A DNA stretch of 64,000 nt from assembly GCA_020630875.1 (NCBI GenBank), contig JAHDIH010000001.1:310001-374000 (forward strand), read 5' to 3'. Origin of the DNA: Deltaproteobacteria bacterium. GTDB taxonomy: Bacteria > Myxococcota_A > Polyangia > Haliangiales > Haliangiaceae. Under the pieces are notes generated by a model that had not been told where the DNA came from, searched no databases, and saw only the letters and a list, made by a program, of their open reading frames with translations. The position numbers and the translations under genes are program-made. Shown in pieces: positions 1-10,430 of this stretch (within the stretch, counting starts at the first letter, position 1; every line of letters begins with the position of its first letter).

Positions 1-1
1 A

Positions 2-3000
2 CTCGAACGAGCGGTGGAATGCCACAAGCGCGTGTTGGAGATCGATCCATCAAATCAAGTCGCCATTGCATCTTTGGAAAGAATGGCGGACGAAGAGAGT
101 CTTCAATTACCAATCGCGACCATCCTTGAGCCCATCTACAGGGTTGGCGGAGACATTGATAAACAGATTCTAGTTTACGAGGTGATGGCCAAAAATGCAT
201 ATGAGCCAACTGAGCAGATACGCTACTATCATCAAATCGGTGAACTTCATGAGTTGAACAATGACCCGAATTCTGCGTTTAGTGCTTTCGCGCGAGGGCT
301 GCAATCGGAGCCATCGGATGATGTGACTCAAGCGCAACTCGAGCGAATTGCTCGTGCGTCCAATAATTGGACGTCGCTTGTATCATTATATGAGTCGACT
401 GCTAAGGATAGCGATGATGAAGAACTAAAAACATCTTTGCTAACTAAAGTTGCTCGCGTTTACGAAACCGAACTCCAAGATGATGCTAAGGCCGTTAGTG
501 CTTACCAACAAGTCGTCGCAGTGGGAGCAGGCAATGTGGATGCAGCTGTGGCGATTGAAACAATTCACCGCCGAAACGACAACTACGACGAGTTGGTAAA
601 AGTACTTTTGACTAAGGCGGATATTACGCAGGATGCCACGGAACAAAAGAAGTTGTTGTTCGAAAGTGCATATCTGCAGGAACATACTCTGTCCCAACCG
701 CAGCAAGCCGTAGCAACGTATCAAAAGATTCTGGAAAGTGACGATACGGATATTCGAGCGCTTGACTCGCTCATTAACCTGTACACTACAGGAGAAGACT
801 GGAACGGATTAAAAGAAGCATACACGCGGAAAGCCGAGTTGTCTGAGAATCCTCAAGAACGCAAACAGCTTCTGTTCATGTTGGGACAACTGCACGAAGG
901 GCAACTTGAGGATAGCGCCCAAGCGATTGATACTTATCAGTCTATTTTGGATATCGATCCTAGTGATATTCCTGCGCTCCAATCTCTTGATCGTCTTTTT
1001 GGACAAGGGGAACGTTGGTACGATCAGCTAAACGTACTCGAGCAGCAACTTACGTTAGAGAGTGATCCCAATCAGGTTGTCACGCTTAAGTATCGAGTTG
1101 GGCAGCTGTGGCAAATTCACTTGAAAGATATGACACGAGCAGTGGATTCCTATCGGGAAGCTCTGCAGAGTAATCCCACCCATCAAGAGACCTTGGCCGC
1201 TTTAGAGCAAGTGGCGGGTGGAGACGAAGAGCAAGTCGCAGCTGCAGAGGTTCTTGAAAGTGTTTACGAGGCTTCTGGCCAGTGGGCGGAACTCGCAAGG
1301 ATGCAAGAAGTCAAAATTGCAGCATGTGAAGACTTAGCGACGAAGGTTACTTTGCTTCATAAGCTTGCCGAGAATCACGAATATCGTCTAGGAGATGAAA
1401 ACTCAGCTTTCTTGGCTTACGGTCGAGCGCTTCAAACGGACTCGTCCTCGGAAGTGTCATTGTCTCATTTGGAAAGGCTCGCAGAGTCTACAGGATCTTG
1501 GTCTCAGCTTGCGTCTCTTCTAGATAACGAATCAGGGCGTACCGATGATGTACCAGTACAAATAGGTTTAATGGTACGTCTGGCGTTCGTTCAGGAAGCA
1601 CAACTTGCCGTACCTGCCGATGCCATTGCTACCTACAACAAGATTCTGGAAGTGGATCCAGATAACGTTGTAGCCATACGGTCTCTCGATCGTCTTTACA
1701 CTCAAACTGGAAACCAACAATCACTTGTTTCCATTCTCAAGAAGCAAACGGAGATTGTGGACTCTGATGAAGAGAGAATGGCGGTTCAATTCCGACTCGC
1801 GCAAACTCTTGAGAACGACTTATCTGAGCCGGACGCCGCGGTGAAAGTTTACAGCGAAATGCTTGAACAAGACCGAGGGCACGAAGGAAGTCTCCTTGCA
1901 TTGGAACAACTATTTCTTGGTGGGCAGTCGCAGCGGGAAATCGCAAAAGTTCTTGAACCAATCTACGAAGATACTGGTGAGTATCAGAAACTTCACTACC
2001 TAAACGAGACAGAGCTCGCACTGATCACCGATAAGGCCGAGCGTGCAGGAATGCATCAAAGATTAGCAGAGCTTTGTGAAGGACGTCTTGACGACCTGGC
2101 TCGCGCGCAAAGTTGGTGGGCTGCAGGTATGGTGGAAGACCCAGAGTGGGTGGAAGCTATTGATTCTACAGAACGTCTTGCTGAAGTTACTGACAATTGG
2201 GCGGAACTCGTTACAGCTAACAGTGAGATTGTCGGTAGGAGTGAAGTACCGGAACATCGACGCAATGCGCTTTTGAGAATAGCTAAGTATCAAGAGACTC
2301 GTCTCAATGCTCAGCATGCAGCAGTTGAGGCGAATTTGTCGGTACTGGGAATCGATGAACGAGATGCCGATGCGCTTAGTTCTCTAGACAGGCTCTATGC
2401 TAATTTGGGTGACTACTCGGCTTTGGTCGAGGTGTTGAAACGGCGTGCAGACGTCACCATGGATGGAGATGAAATTACGAACCTTCATCTGCGTCGAGGG
2501 CAAGTTTGCGTCGAAGTGCTAGGTGACTACGACCAAGGTTTAGCTGCTTATGACACTGTCCTCGAGCAAGACCCGACCAATCGATTTGCCCTGGAAGCTA
2601 GTGAGCGTCTTCACTACGGACGAGCTGACTGGACAAAGTTGTTTGCAACGTACGAGCGATTTATCGATGTTTCTTCCGATGACAATGAGATGGCGGCTAC
2701 TTACGCTCGCATGGGACGGATTGCTGCGGATGGTTTAGAGAACGACGAACAAGCAATCGAACTATGGGCTCGAGTTACCGACATTAGGGGAGAGAATCTG
2801 CAGTCTCTGCAAGCACTTTCAGAGATTCATGAACGTCGAGAAGAGTGGAACGAACTTGTTGAAATTTCAGAGAGGCAAATTTCGATAGCAGAAGATCCTC
2901 AAGAACGCTGCCTCTTATTCAAGAGACTAGGACGGCTGTGGGAACATAAGCTTAAAAATCAAGATGAGGCTGTAGCTGCTTGGCGTTACGCTGATGAGCA

Positions 3001-6000
3001 AAATCCCCATGACATAGAAGTACTTCAGGAACTCGCACGACTGTTTAACGAGAACCAAGAGTGGGAAGATCTTTCCCAAGTTCTTCAACGGCAAATCGAG
3101 GTAGGTCAACTTAACGGGACCGCAAGTGAAGACCAAGTAATACAGTTGTACTCACAAATTGGTCAGTTAGAAGGAGAAGTGATTGGGCGGGTTCCAGAAG
3201 CTGTAGACGCATGGAGAAGAGTTACGGCCCTAGACCCAGGCAATATGAGTGCATTGTCCGCGCTAGAACAACTCTTTACACGAGAAGGACGTTGGGAAGA
3301 GGCTATCGAAGTCTTAGAAAAGCGAGCACTCCTAGCTGAAGCGCAAGAGGAGAAAGTCAATACACTGCTGCAAGTTGGCGTGTTGTGGCAAGAGCGAGTT
3401 GAAAACCTAGACCAAGCAGCTGCCGTATACGAACGGGTACGCGAGTTTGAACCGAACAACCATCTTGCTTCGGTACACTTGGAAAAAATCTACAGAGCGC
3501 AATATCGCTGGGAAGAACTCACCGACATTATGCTCGAGCGTGTTCAAATCACTGAAGACTCCGAGGAAAGGATTGCGATTTTCAGTGATGTTGCAAAAGT
3601 GTATGAGCAAGAACTCGGTGCACCAGAAAATGCGTTCGTTGTATTGCAGTATGCATTCCAAGAAGACTTCGGACACGAGCAAACGGCTCTTGAACTTGAA
3701 CGTCTTGCAACCGCCACCGGCCAATGGCAAGAACTTCTTACTCAATACAGTCAAGTTGTTAAAGACCTGGAAGCGAAGCAACCCGATTCTGCAGCAGACC
3801 TCTGGGTAAAAATTGGTAGGTGGTATGGTGAAAAGCTATCTCATGTTGACTACGGAATTCATTCGGTTCAACAGGCGCTTCGACTATCGCCGCACCACTC
3901 AGGAGCATTGTCTGCTTTGGCAGATCTTCAAAGGCAGCGTGGATCCTGGTCTGAGTTGACTGAGACTCTCCAACTTCACGCGTCGGTTGAGACCGACCAA
4001 GAGAAACAGACAGAACTATACCTGTCGCTTGCGAATCTATTGGAGAATCAACTGCAAGATCCGCAGCGGGCAATTCAAACTTATCAGTCTGCCTTAGAAG
4101 TCGATGGAGGAAGTGCAGAGTCGTTGCACGCACTTGAGCGACTTTATCGTGGTTACGAACAATGGGATCAGCTCATCATGGTTCTTGGCCGTCAGGCAGA
4201 ACAACAACATGATTCTGATGAAGTCATTAGACTCAAACTGGAAATCGGAGAAATTTGGGATACGCGTTTAGTCGACTCAGGGGAAGCGATTCAAGCTTAT
4301 CAACAAGTGTTGGATCTCGACCCATCGTGTGTTCCCGCATTGCAAGCGCTGGAACAACTCTACGAAAAAACCGGACAATCAGAGAAATATCTGGAGACGC
4401 TAGAGGCTGAGCTTGACTTGACTGCAACGGATCATGAACAAGTGTCGCTTTACGAACGAATGGCCACTGCTTGGGAAGAACGGTTCGGAAAACTCGATAG
4501 GGCTGCAGAGTGTTACGAAAAGATTGTAGCCCTCGATGGACATAATTTCCCGGCGTACCGCCAGCTTGGACGAATATATCGGCAGGACAGCAAGTGGGAG
4601 AGTTTGGTGGATACGTTTAGAAACCATATTCTTGTGGCTAGCGATCCTGCATCGAAGGTTGATTTGTATTGCTCAATGGCAACCGTGTACGAAAACGAGT
4701 TGCAGGACGTTGATCGCGCGATTGAGGCTTATAATGATGTACTCGCTTTCGATTCAATGGAGCCAAGAGCCCTAAATGGATTGGGACGACTGTACGAAAA
4801 GATTTCTGAATGGGATCGCGCCATCGAGATTATGGGAACGCTGGAGCAATCGACCTCGGATCCGAATGTCAAAGTTGACTTGTTGCATCGGATGGGGCGA
4901 ATTTCATTCCGTCATCTCGCGGACCCCGTCACCGCAGAGGAGTTTCTGCAACGAGGACTGGCAGGGTTCCCGTCGCACATTCCTACAATGGAAGCACTCG
5001 TAGAGTTGTATTCTATGCAAGGTGACTGGATCAAAGCTGCTGGAATGATGGGGCGCGCAGAGGAGTTCGCATCGAGCCCGGTTGAGAAGGTGAAGTTGTT
5101 GGTTGGTGCTGCCGAAATCTATCGAACGCAATTGGAGGATATGGACCATGCGAAAGATTACTACGCAAGTGCCGTTCGCTTGGATCCCGAGCATACCGCG
5201 GCACTTGAGCCACTGGCGGACATCTATTTTGCGCAAGAAAACTGGGAACAGCTGGGGCCAGTAATCGGCACGCTGATAAGAAAGACGCAACAAGAGAGAG
5301 TATCCGAAGACAAGATTAAGACTCTTTACTATCGAGCCGCTCGGTGTTCTGAGGCGCTTAATGATTTTGAAAAAGCCAGTGCTTACTATAAAGCGGCCTA
5401 CGATCTAGACCCTACTCACCTTCCAACACTTGTCGGAAGGGGAGACCTGCTTTTCCGGATGGAAGATTGGGATGGTGCGGCTAAGATTTATCAAACCGTT
5501 TTAGTACAACACAGGGACTCCCATAACGATAAAGCGGTTGTGGATGTCTACTACAAGTTAGGTCGAGTTCGTATCGCTCTTAACGAGAAACGAAAAGCAC
5601 TCAACATGTTTGAGAAGGCTTTGGAAATCAACCCGCATCACCAAGACACATTGCTAGCCCTCATTGACTTGCAAACCTCACAGCAAGACTTTGCAAGTGT
5701 TGTTCAAGCCAAGCGGTCGCTTATGGTGTCCGCCGACACCGATGAAGCTCGGTTGAAGATTCTTGAAGACATCGGTGATATTCAACACAAGAAGTTGGGT
5801 AACTCCCAGAAAGCTATCGTTGCATATGCTGATGCGGTAGCGATTGATCCTAACGAACACCGACTGTTGCAAAAATTGTTGGAGCTTTATTCTGAAACGG
5901 GCCAATGGCAAAAGGCTGTAGAGATTATCGAGCGGTTTATCTCTCGGGAAACGGACCCATTCAGAAAAGCAGCGTACCTACAAGCTGCGGGTACCGTTTG

Positions 6001-7420
6001 CAGAAAAGAGCTGAAGGATCACGCTAAAGCGATTGAGTACTATGACACTGCTCTGGATTCCATGTTTGAAAGTGGGGACCTCACACCGGAAAAAACTCAA
6101 AAGGCGCTAAAGCCGTTTGAGTATATCGACAAAATGTTGACGTCTCAAAAAGACTGGAAAGCGCAAGAGCGTGCGTATCGGCGGATGATCAAAAGGCTGC
6201 CTTCTGGTAGTCCCATCCTGGTCTCCCTTTGGAACGCTCTTGGTGAAATTTACCGCTCGAGACTAAAGCATTACCAAAGTGCGATTCAGGCATTTGAAAT
6301 TGCACAGTCGCTTGAACCTACCAACGCGGCACGCGGAGCGATTCTCGCCGAGCTGTACGTCGTTGCAGGACCAGAGTATGCAGAGAAAGCAGTCCAACTT
6401 CATTCTACGATGCTCCAAAATGAGCCGTTCAAGTACGACAGTTATCGAGCCCTTCGTAAGCTTTACTCCGACGCTCAGCAGTACGACAAGGCATGGTGCA
6501 TTTGTGCCGCGCTGGCATTTTTGAAGAAGGCGAATCCGGAAGAGATTAAATTCTACGAACAGTACAAACAACGAGGCTTTGCTAAAGCCACAAGACGTAT
6601 GAATGATGAGCTTTGGCGGGCGGTGACTCATGAAAAAGAGAACCCGTATATTTCGGCCATCTTTGGACAAATTTGGCAAGGTCCTGCATCGATGTACGCG
6701 ACTCCCCTTAAGAAGTGGGGACTCAAACGGAAAGACGCACGGCCAGCGGAAGACCAACTAATGTTCTCCCGAATGGTTCGCTACGCCGCGCAGGTGATGA
6801 ACGTTGCAGTTCCAGACATTTATGTTAACGAGCGCAGCCCGGGGGCACTTGATATCATTAATGCGTCTGACAAAAACCAATTGCTTCCGAGCTTTGCAGC
6901 GGGACAAGGAGTACTGCAAGGAAAGTCTGAGAAAGAAATTGTCTTCTTGTGCGGGCGGTACCTTGACCTACTTAGACCGCAACATATTCTCCGGCCGCCA
7001 TCGCCAATTTTGCCGACGAAGACAGAACAAAAGACCGCTCTATTGTCTGCGATTGCGATGGTTAGAACGGACTTCCCGGTTCCTGCGCAGATGCAGCCAA
7101 ACGTTCAAGCTTATCTTCCTGAAATGCGGAAGAGAATTCCACCTCAGGTGTTGGAACAGCTCGGCGCGATTGTGTCTCGCTTCTTAACAAACGCACCTCG
7201 TTTGGATATGAACACTTGGAACCAAGGTGTTGACGCTACCGGTCACCGAGTAGGATTTATTCTGTGCGGTGATCTGGAGGTTGCTGCAAGATCCATATCT
7301 GCAGAGCCCACCGAGGTAGGTGGCCTACAAGTGAAAGACAAAATCAAAGATCTTGTACTTTTCTCCATTAGCGAAGACTACTTTAAGATTAGACAAGCTT
7401 TGGGAATGACTATTGGATAA
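2..7420 (+). CDS. Giant TPR-repeat protein, 5' end outside the window
   Basis: The reading frame is open from the window edge (LERA precedes the first possible GTG at 14), so the N-terminus is missing. More than 2,460 residues remain. Most of it, to about residue 2140 (numbered from the GTG), is a helical solenoid of TPR-like units. Pairs of units recur about every 72 residues with the pattern L-x2-G-x-L-x-E, D-x-A-x2-Y-x2-x-L, DP-x4-AL-x2-L-x2-L and a Trp-Leu start to the next helix. The last 300 or so residues are not repetitive. They contain a stretch like the C-terminal domains of large myxobacterial TPR proteins (FLCGRYLDLLRP, then FILCGDLEVAAR). TPR solenoids bind other proteins; the partner is unknown. 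No signal peptide or membrane segment is visible in the part present. The next gene overlaps its stop by 8 bases, suggesting translational coupling. The family is clear; the role is not. Confidence 0.9.
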   Translation, partial: LERAVECHKRVLEIDPSNQVAIASLERMADEESLQLPIATILEPIYRVGGDIDKQILVYEVMAKNAYEPTEQIRYYHQIGELHELNNDPNSAFSAFARGLQSEPSDDVTQAQLERIARASNNWTSLVSLYESTAKDSDDEELKTSLLTKVARVYETELQDDAKAVSAYQQVVAVGAGNVDAAVAIETIHRRNDNYDELVKVLLTKADITQDATEQKKLLFESAYLQEHTLSQPQQAVATYQKILESDDTDIRALDSLINLYTTGEDWNGLKEAYTRKAELSENPQERKQLLFMLGQLHEGQLEDSAQAIDTYQSILDIDPSDIPALQSLDRLFGQGERWYDQLNVLEQQLTLESDPNQVVTLKYRVGQLWQIHLKDMTRAVDSYREALQSNPTHQETLAALEQVAGGDEEQVAAAEVLESVYEASGQWAELARMQEVKIAACEDLATKVTLLHKLAENHEYRLGDENSAFLAYGRALQTDSSSEVSLSHLERLAESTGSWSQLASLLDNESGRTDDVPVQIGLMVRLAFVQEAQLAVPADAIATYNKILEVDPDNVVAIRSLDRLYTQTGNQQSLVSILKKQTEIVDSDEERMAVQFRLAQTLENDLSEPDAAVKVYSEMLEQDRGHEGSLLALEQLFLGGQSQREIAKVLEPIYEDTGEYQKLHYLNETELALITDKAERAGMHQRLAELCEGRLDDLARAQSWWAAGMVEDPEWVEAIDSTERLAEVTDNWAELVTANSEIVGRSEVPEHRRNALLRIAKYQETRLNAQHAAVEANLSVLGIDERDADALSSLDRLYANLGDYSALVEVLKRRADVTMDGDEITNLHLRRGQVCVEVLGDYDQGLAAYDTVLEQDPTNRFALEASERLHYGRADWTKLFATYERFIDVSSDDNEMAATYARMGRIAADGLENDEQAIELWARVTDIRGENLQSLQALSEIHERREEWNELVEISERQISIAEDPQERCLLFKRLGRLWEHKLKNQDEAVAAWRYADEQNPHDIEVLQELARLFNENQEWEDLSQVLQRQIEVGQLNGTASEDQVIQLYSQIGQLEGEVIGRVPEAVDAWRRVTALDPGNMSALSALEQLFTREGRWEEAIEVLEKRALLAEAQEEKVNTLLQVGVLWQERVENLDQAAAVYERVREFEPNNHLASVHLEKIYRAQYRWEELTDIMLERVQITEDSEERIAIFSDVAKVYEQELGAPENAFVVLQYAFQEDFGHEQTALELERLATATGQWQELLTQYSQVVKDLEAKQPDSAADLWVKIGRWYGEKLSHVDYGIHSVQQALRLSPHHSGALSALADLQRQRGSWSELTETLQLHASVETDQEKQTELYLSLANLLENQLQDPQRAIQTYQSALEVDGGSAESLHALERLYRGYEQWDQLIMVLGRQAEQQHDSDEVIRLKLEIGEIWDTRLVDSGEAIQAYQQVLDLDPSCVPALQALEQLYEKTGQSEKYLETLEAELDLTATDHEQVSLYERMATAWEERFGKLDRAAECYEKIVALDGHNFPAYRQLGRIYRQDSKWESLVDTFRNHILVASDPASKVDLYCSMATVYENELQDVDRAIEAYNDVLAFDSMEPRALNGLGRLYEKISEWDRAIEIMGTLEQSTSDPNVKVDLLHRMGRISFRHLADPVTAEEFLQRGLAGFPSHIPTMEALVELYSMQGDWIKAAGMMGRAEEFASSPVEKVKLLVGAAEIYRTQLEDMDHAKDYYASAVRLDPEHTAALEPLADIYFAQENWEQLGPVIGTLIRKTQQERVSEDKIKTLYYRAARCSEALNDFEKASAYYKAAYDLDPTHLPTLVGRGDLLFRMEDWDGAAKIYQTVLVQHRDSHNDKAVVDVYYKLGRVRIALNEKRKALNMFEKALEINPHHQDTLLALIDLQTSQQDFASVVQAKRSLMVSADTDEARLKILEDIGDIQHKKLGNSQKAIVAYADAVAIDPNEHRLLQKLLELYSETGQWQKAVEIIERFISRETDPFRKAAYLQAAGTVCRKELKDHAKAIEYYDTALDSMFESGDLTPEKTQKALKPFEYIDKMLTSQKDWKAQERAYRRMIKRLPSGSPILVSLWNALGEIYRSRLKHYQSAIQAFEIAQSLEPTNAARGAILAELYVVAGPEYAEKAVQLHSTMLQNEPFKYDSYRALRKLYSDAQQYDKAWCICAALAFLKKANPEEIKFYEQYKQRGFAKATRRMNDELWRAVTHEKENPYISAIFGQIWQGPASMYATPLKKWGLKRKDARPAEDQLMFSRMVRYAAQVMNVAVPDIYVNERSPGALDIINASDKNQLLPSFAAGQGVLQGKSEKEIVFLCGRYLDLLRPQHILRPPSPILPTKTEQKTALLSAIAMVRTDFPVPAQMQPNVQAYLPEMRKRIPPQVLEQLGAIVSRFLTNAPRLDMNTWNQGVDATGHRVGFILCGDLEVAARSISAEPTEVGGLQVKDKIKDLVLFSISEDYFKIRQALGMTIG

Positions 7421-8057
7421 GTACTTTGCCGCGACGTTAGTTGTTGCCCTTGCCTTCGGTCCGGAGGCGAGTGGCGACTGCGTCCTAAGTGACGAACAAT
7501 TGTCATCGATGAAGGACGTGGAGGATTCCTTAGCTTCTCAGCGGCGACGTACTGAGGCTTGGAAGACTTCATGGGGCGGACTTCTCATGGGCGCTGCCGT
7601 CTATCAGGCTTACGAGGCGACTCGTCCGGAAGACGAGCGTGGTAACGCAAGTGAGGCGTCGCTGTGGGTTGGCGCAGTGCGTTCGCTGATCGCTTCCGCG
7701 TCGTTTGCAATAACCCCCAGCGCAGCAGACATTGATCGCTCACCGTATACTTGCGAAGGTTTCAAGCAGTCGCAAAAGTCGCTTGCGCGCGGAATTCGAC
7801 TGCAAAAAAAAGGAAAGTCGCTAGGCAAACATCTCACGGTAGTTGGTTATAATGCGGTGTTCGCGATCTACCTGGGCGCTGTGCATGGAGAGTGGAAAGA
7901 AGCTGGCGTAGGAATGTTAATTGGAGTAGCCGTTGGTGAACTGCAAATACTCACCCAACCCAACGGCCTGAAGAGAATAGGTGATAGGGGCAAACTCGCA
8001 TTATCTCCATGGTTGAGCCGTGAATCGCAGGGACTGATGCTGGTTGGTTCATTCTAG
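7413..8057 (+). CDS. Hypothetical membrane or secreted protein
   Basis: This is a 214-residue protein starting with TTG at 7413, overlapping the stop of the TPR gene by 8 bases. The first 20 or so residues (KYFAATLVVALAFGPEASG) look like a Sec signal peptide. The mature part has two Cys (VLSDEQ region and YTCEGF), a central Ala-rich hydrophobic segment (about residues 85-100) and a glycine-rich hydrophobic segment near residues 145-172, so it may be membrane-associated. I do not recognise the family. Its coupling to the giant TPR gene suggests a shared role, which is inference. No Shine-Dalgarno sequence is obvious; coupling may supply ribosomes. Confidence 0.65.
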   Translation: MDKYFAATLVVALAFGPEASGDCVLSDEQLSSMKDVEDSLASQRRRTEAWKTSWGGLLMGAAVYQAYEATRPEDERGNASEASLWVGAVRSLIASASFAITPSAADIDRSPYTCEGFKQSQKSLARGIRLQKKGKSLGKHLTVVGYNAVFAIYLGAVHGEWKEAGVGMLIGVAVGELQILTQPNGLKRIGDRGKLALSPWLSRESQGLMLVGSF

Positions 8058-8117
8058 ACTGAGTTTCCGCAAAACACACTATGGCCCAACATCAAGTAGT
8101 TGTGGTATCGCCCATGA

Positions 8118-10295
8118 ATGAAAATCCTCTTGCTTTGTGGCTTAGTAGTTCTTGCTTGTAAAGTTGAATCGAATCAACCTAACTATCCCGACTTCAAGTA
8201 TCCAAAGTCGAAGCGCGGGACGGTAGTCGATACTATCCATGGTGTTAACGTTAGTGACCCTTATCGTTGGCTAGAAGACAACAACAGCGCAGAGACTAAG
8301 TTGTGGGTCAAGCAGCAAAACCAAGTAACCAATTTATTTCTAAGTGGGCTTAAGGACACAGAAGCAGTACGTGCTCGTTTGACTGAGGTTTGGAACTTCG
8401 AAAAACGTTCCGTTCCCACTAGAGTGAAAAACCGATACTTTTTCACAAGGAACAGCGGGATAGAAGAACACTCGTCCTACTTTTGGACCGATAAGCTAGG
8501 CGGTCGAGCAAGGAAGCTAATATCTCCTAGTGAAATGTCAAAAGATGGAAAAATTGCATTGGCCGGGACTTCGGTATCTTGGGATGGTGAATTGGTAGCC
8601 TATGCAACCAAGAAATCTGGTAGCGACTGGGTAGAATGGCGCGTTAAAGAAGTGCAGTCTGGAAAAGAACTGTCAGATCATATCAAGTGGACAAAATTTG
8701 GTGGTGTGGCATGGGCAGCTAACAACGCCGGTTTCTATTACACGCGGTTTGCTGCTCCCCAAGAAGGAAAAACTCTAACTGCAGCCAATACCGGCATGCA
8801 AATCTTCTATCATCAGCTAGGTACTGAGCAGGAAAAGGATGTACTTGTATTCGAAGACAAAGCCAACCCGAAACACTTTGTAGGTGGTTTTGAAACCCGA
8901 GATGGTAAATTTCTCTTGGTTTCTGTTTGGCACCAAAACAAAAGTAAACTACTTGGCAAAAGACTAGACGGAAAAAGTGGATGGGTCTCACTTATTCCCG
9001 AGTTTACGGGGGAGTACAGCGTTGTAGATAGCAGTGATGGTCGGTTCTATTTGATTACCAACGACGGTGCTCAAAATCGAAAGGTGGCGTACGTAGACTT
9101 TTCTTCGCCTAAGCAAGTGGTGGAGTTAATCCCAGAAGCGAAGCTGTCGATGGCGTCCGCTAACCTAGTAGGAGGAAAGTGGATCATCAGTTATCTTAAA
9201 GACGCAAAGTCACATGTAGAGGTCTTTTCAAAAGATGGGCGAAAGTTAAAAACGCTGCTGCTGCCAGGTAATGGCACCGCGCGTGGTTTTTCAGGTAACC
9301 TAGACGATACCGAAACGTTTTTCTCGTTTACAACTTTCTTGAAGCCGTCAACCAACTACCGACTAGACATGGAGGACCTGTCGATCAAAGAAGTTTGGTC
9401 ACCAGCGCTGCCATTTGATTCTACAGGGTACGAAACAAGACAGGAGTTTGTCACATCAAAAGATGGAACCAAAGTGCCTGTGTTCTTGTTCGGCAAATCA
9501 GAGGTTCTTGGCAAGAGAAACTCCAGTACCCCTGTTTACTTGTACGGTTACGGTGGTTTCGATATTTCGCTGACCCCAAGATTTAATACAAGCTACGTCC
9601 CTTGGATGGAACGAGGTGGACTAGTGGTCGTTGCTAACCTTAGGGGCGGCGGTGAGTACGGTGAGGCATGGCATAAAGCTGGCACCAAGTTGAACAAGCA
9701 AAATGTGTTTGATGACTTCATTTCTGTAGCTGATTGGCTGGTCCGAAAAAAATATACCAACCCAGCGAGGCTGGCTATCTCAGGCCGTTCGAATGGCGGA
9801 CTTCTCGTTGGTGCTACGATGACCCAGTGTCCAGCTTTATTTGGTGCTGCAGTGCCGGAAGTGGGAGTTTTGGACATGATTCGTTTCAGCAAGTTTACCA
9901 TCGGGTGGGCGTGGGAAGATGACTATGGGGACGTGGATGTAGAGGAAGAGTTCAAAGCCCTTCTTAAGTACTCTCCTTATCATAACGTTTCAAAAACAAG
10001 CTATCCCGCAACCCTTATCACCACCGCGGATCACGATGATCGGGTTGTTCCTGCACACAGCTATAAGTTTGCGGCAGCACTGCAATACGCTGCAGTTGGT
10101 AGAAACCCGATATTGATCAAGATCAATACAAGTACTGGTCATGGCGCAGGAAAGACGACCTCTATGAAAATCAACGAAGAGGCAGAACGTTGGAGTTTTC
10201 TATTCCACGCATTATCGGTTGGCGACGATGTCGAAGTAGGTGGTACGTATCTGTATCAAGACGTCCCACACTGTAGTCGTAAAAGTGTGATGTAA
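8118..10295 (+). CDS. Prolyl oligopeptidase family protein (S9A), lipoprotein
   Basis: A 725-residue serine peptidase that should cleave after proline in short peptides. The N-terminal half (about 30-430) is the beta-propeller; the N-terminus has the family signature DPYRWLED at about residues 47-54. The alpha/beta-hydrolase domain carries the catalytic triad: Ser558 in GRSNGG, the Asp within DHDDRVVP (638-645) and His675 in TGHGAG. The length is close to the usual 700 or so residues of the family. The start at ATG 8118 gives a lipoprotein-like leader (KILLLCGLVVLAC, Cys15), so the enzyme is probably exported and lipid-anchored, possibly for use of peptides outside the cytoplasm. It stands alone between the TPR pair and the OmpA fusion gene, with no visible operon. 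Confidence 0.95.
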   Translation: MKILLLCGLVVLACKVESNQPNYPDFKYPKSKRGTVVDTIHGVNVSDPYRWLEDNNSAETKLWVKQQNQVTNLFLSGLKDTEAVRARLTEVWNFEKRSVPTRVKNRYFFTRNSGIEEHSSYFWTDKLGGRARKLISPSEMSKDGKIALAGTSVSWDGELVAYATKKSGSDWVEWRVKEVQSGKELSDHIKWTKFGGVAWAANNAGFYYTRFAAPQEGKTLTAANTGMQIFYHQLGTEQEKDVLVFEDKANPKHFVGGFETRDGKFLLVSVWHQNKSKLLGKRLDGKSGWVSLIPEFTGEYSVVDSSDGRFYLITNDGAQNRKVAYVDFSSPKQVVELIPEAKLSMASANLVGGKWIISYLKDAKSHVEVFSKDGRKLKTLLLPGNGTARGFSGNLDDTETFFSFTTFLKPSTNYRLDMEDLSIKEVWSPALPFDSTGYETRQEFVTSKDGTKVPVFLFGKSEVLGKRNSSTPVYLYGYGGFDISLTPRFNTSYVPWMERGGLVVVANLRGGGEYGEAWHKAGTKLNKQNVFDDFISVADWLVRKKYTNPARLAISGRSNGGLLVGATMTQCPALFGAAVPEVGVLDMIRFSKFTIGWAWEDDYGDVDVEEEFKALLKYSPYHNVSKTSYPATLITTADHDDRVVPAHSYKFAAALQYAAVGRNPILIKINTSTGHGAGKTTSMKINEEAERWSFLFHALSVGDDVEVGGTYLYQDVPHCSRKSVM

Positions 10296-10383
10296 ACGTT
10301 GTACGCTCTTGTAAGTACGATCCCAAAAAGCAAAAAAGTTTACGTAACAAAACAGCAATATAGAAATAAGAATAATAATTAAG

Positions 10384-10412
10384 TTCACAAGTGTCAGGAG
10401 ATCTCGGATACT
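10384..10412 (+). promoter_or_regulatory. Predicted sigma-70-type promoter for the OmpA fusion gene
   Basis: TTCACA (10384-10389), a 17-bp spacer and GATACT (10407-10412) stand in front of the GTG at 10431. Transcription would begin near 10419, leaving a leader of about 12 bases that still includes the Shine-Dalgarno AAGGGGG (10420-10426), four bases before GTG. The upstream 80 bases are strongly A/T-rich, which could act as an UP element. Confidence 0.5.
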
Positions 10413-10430
10413 AACGGATAAGGGGGACTT

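Noticed and set aside
6263-6757. 164-codon minus-strand frame under the TPR gene
   Set aside because: Antisense shadow of a well-supported coding frame; no start signals or recognisable domain.
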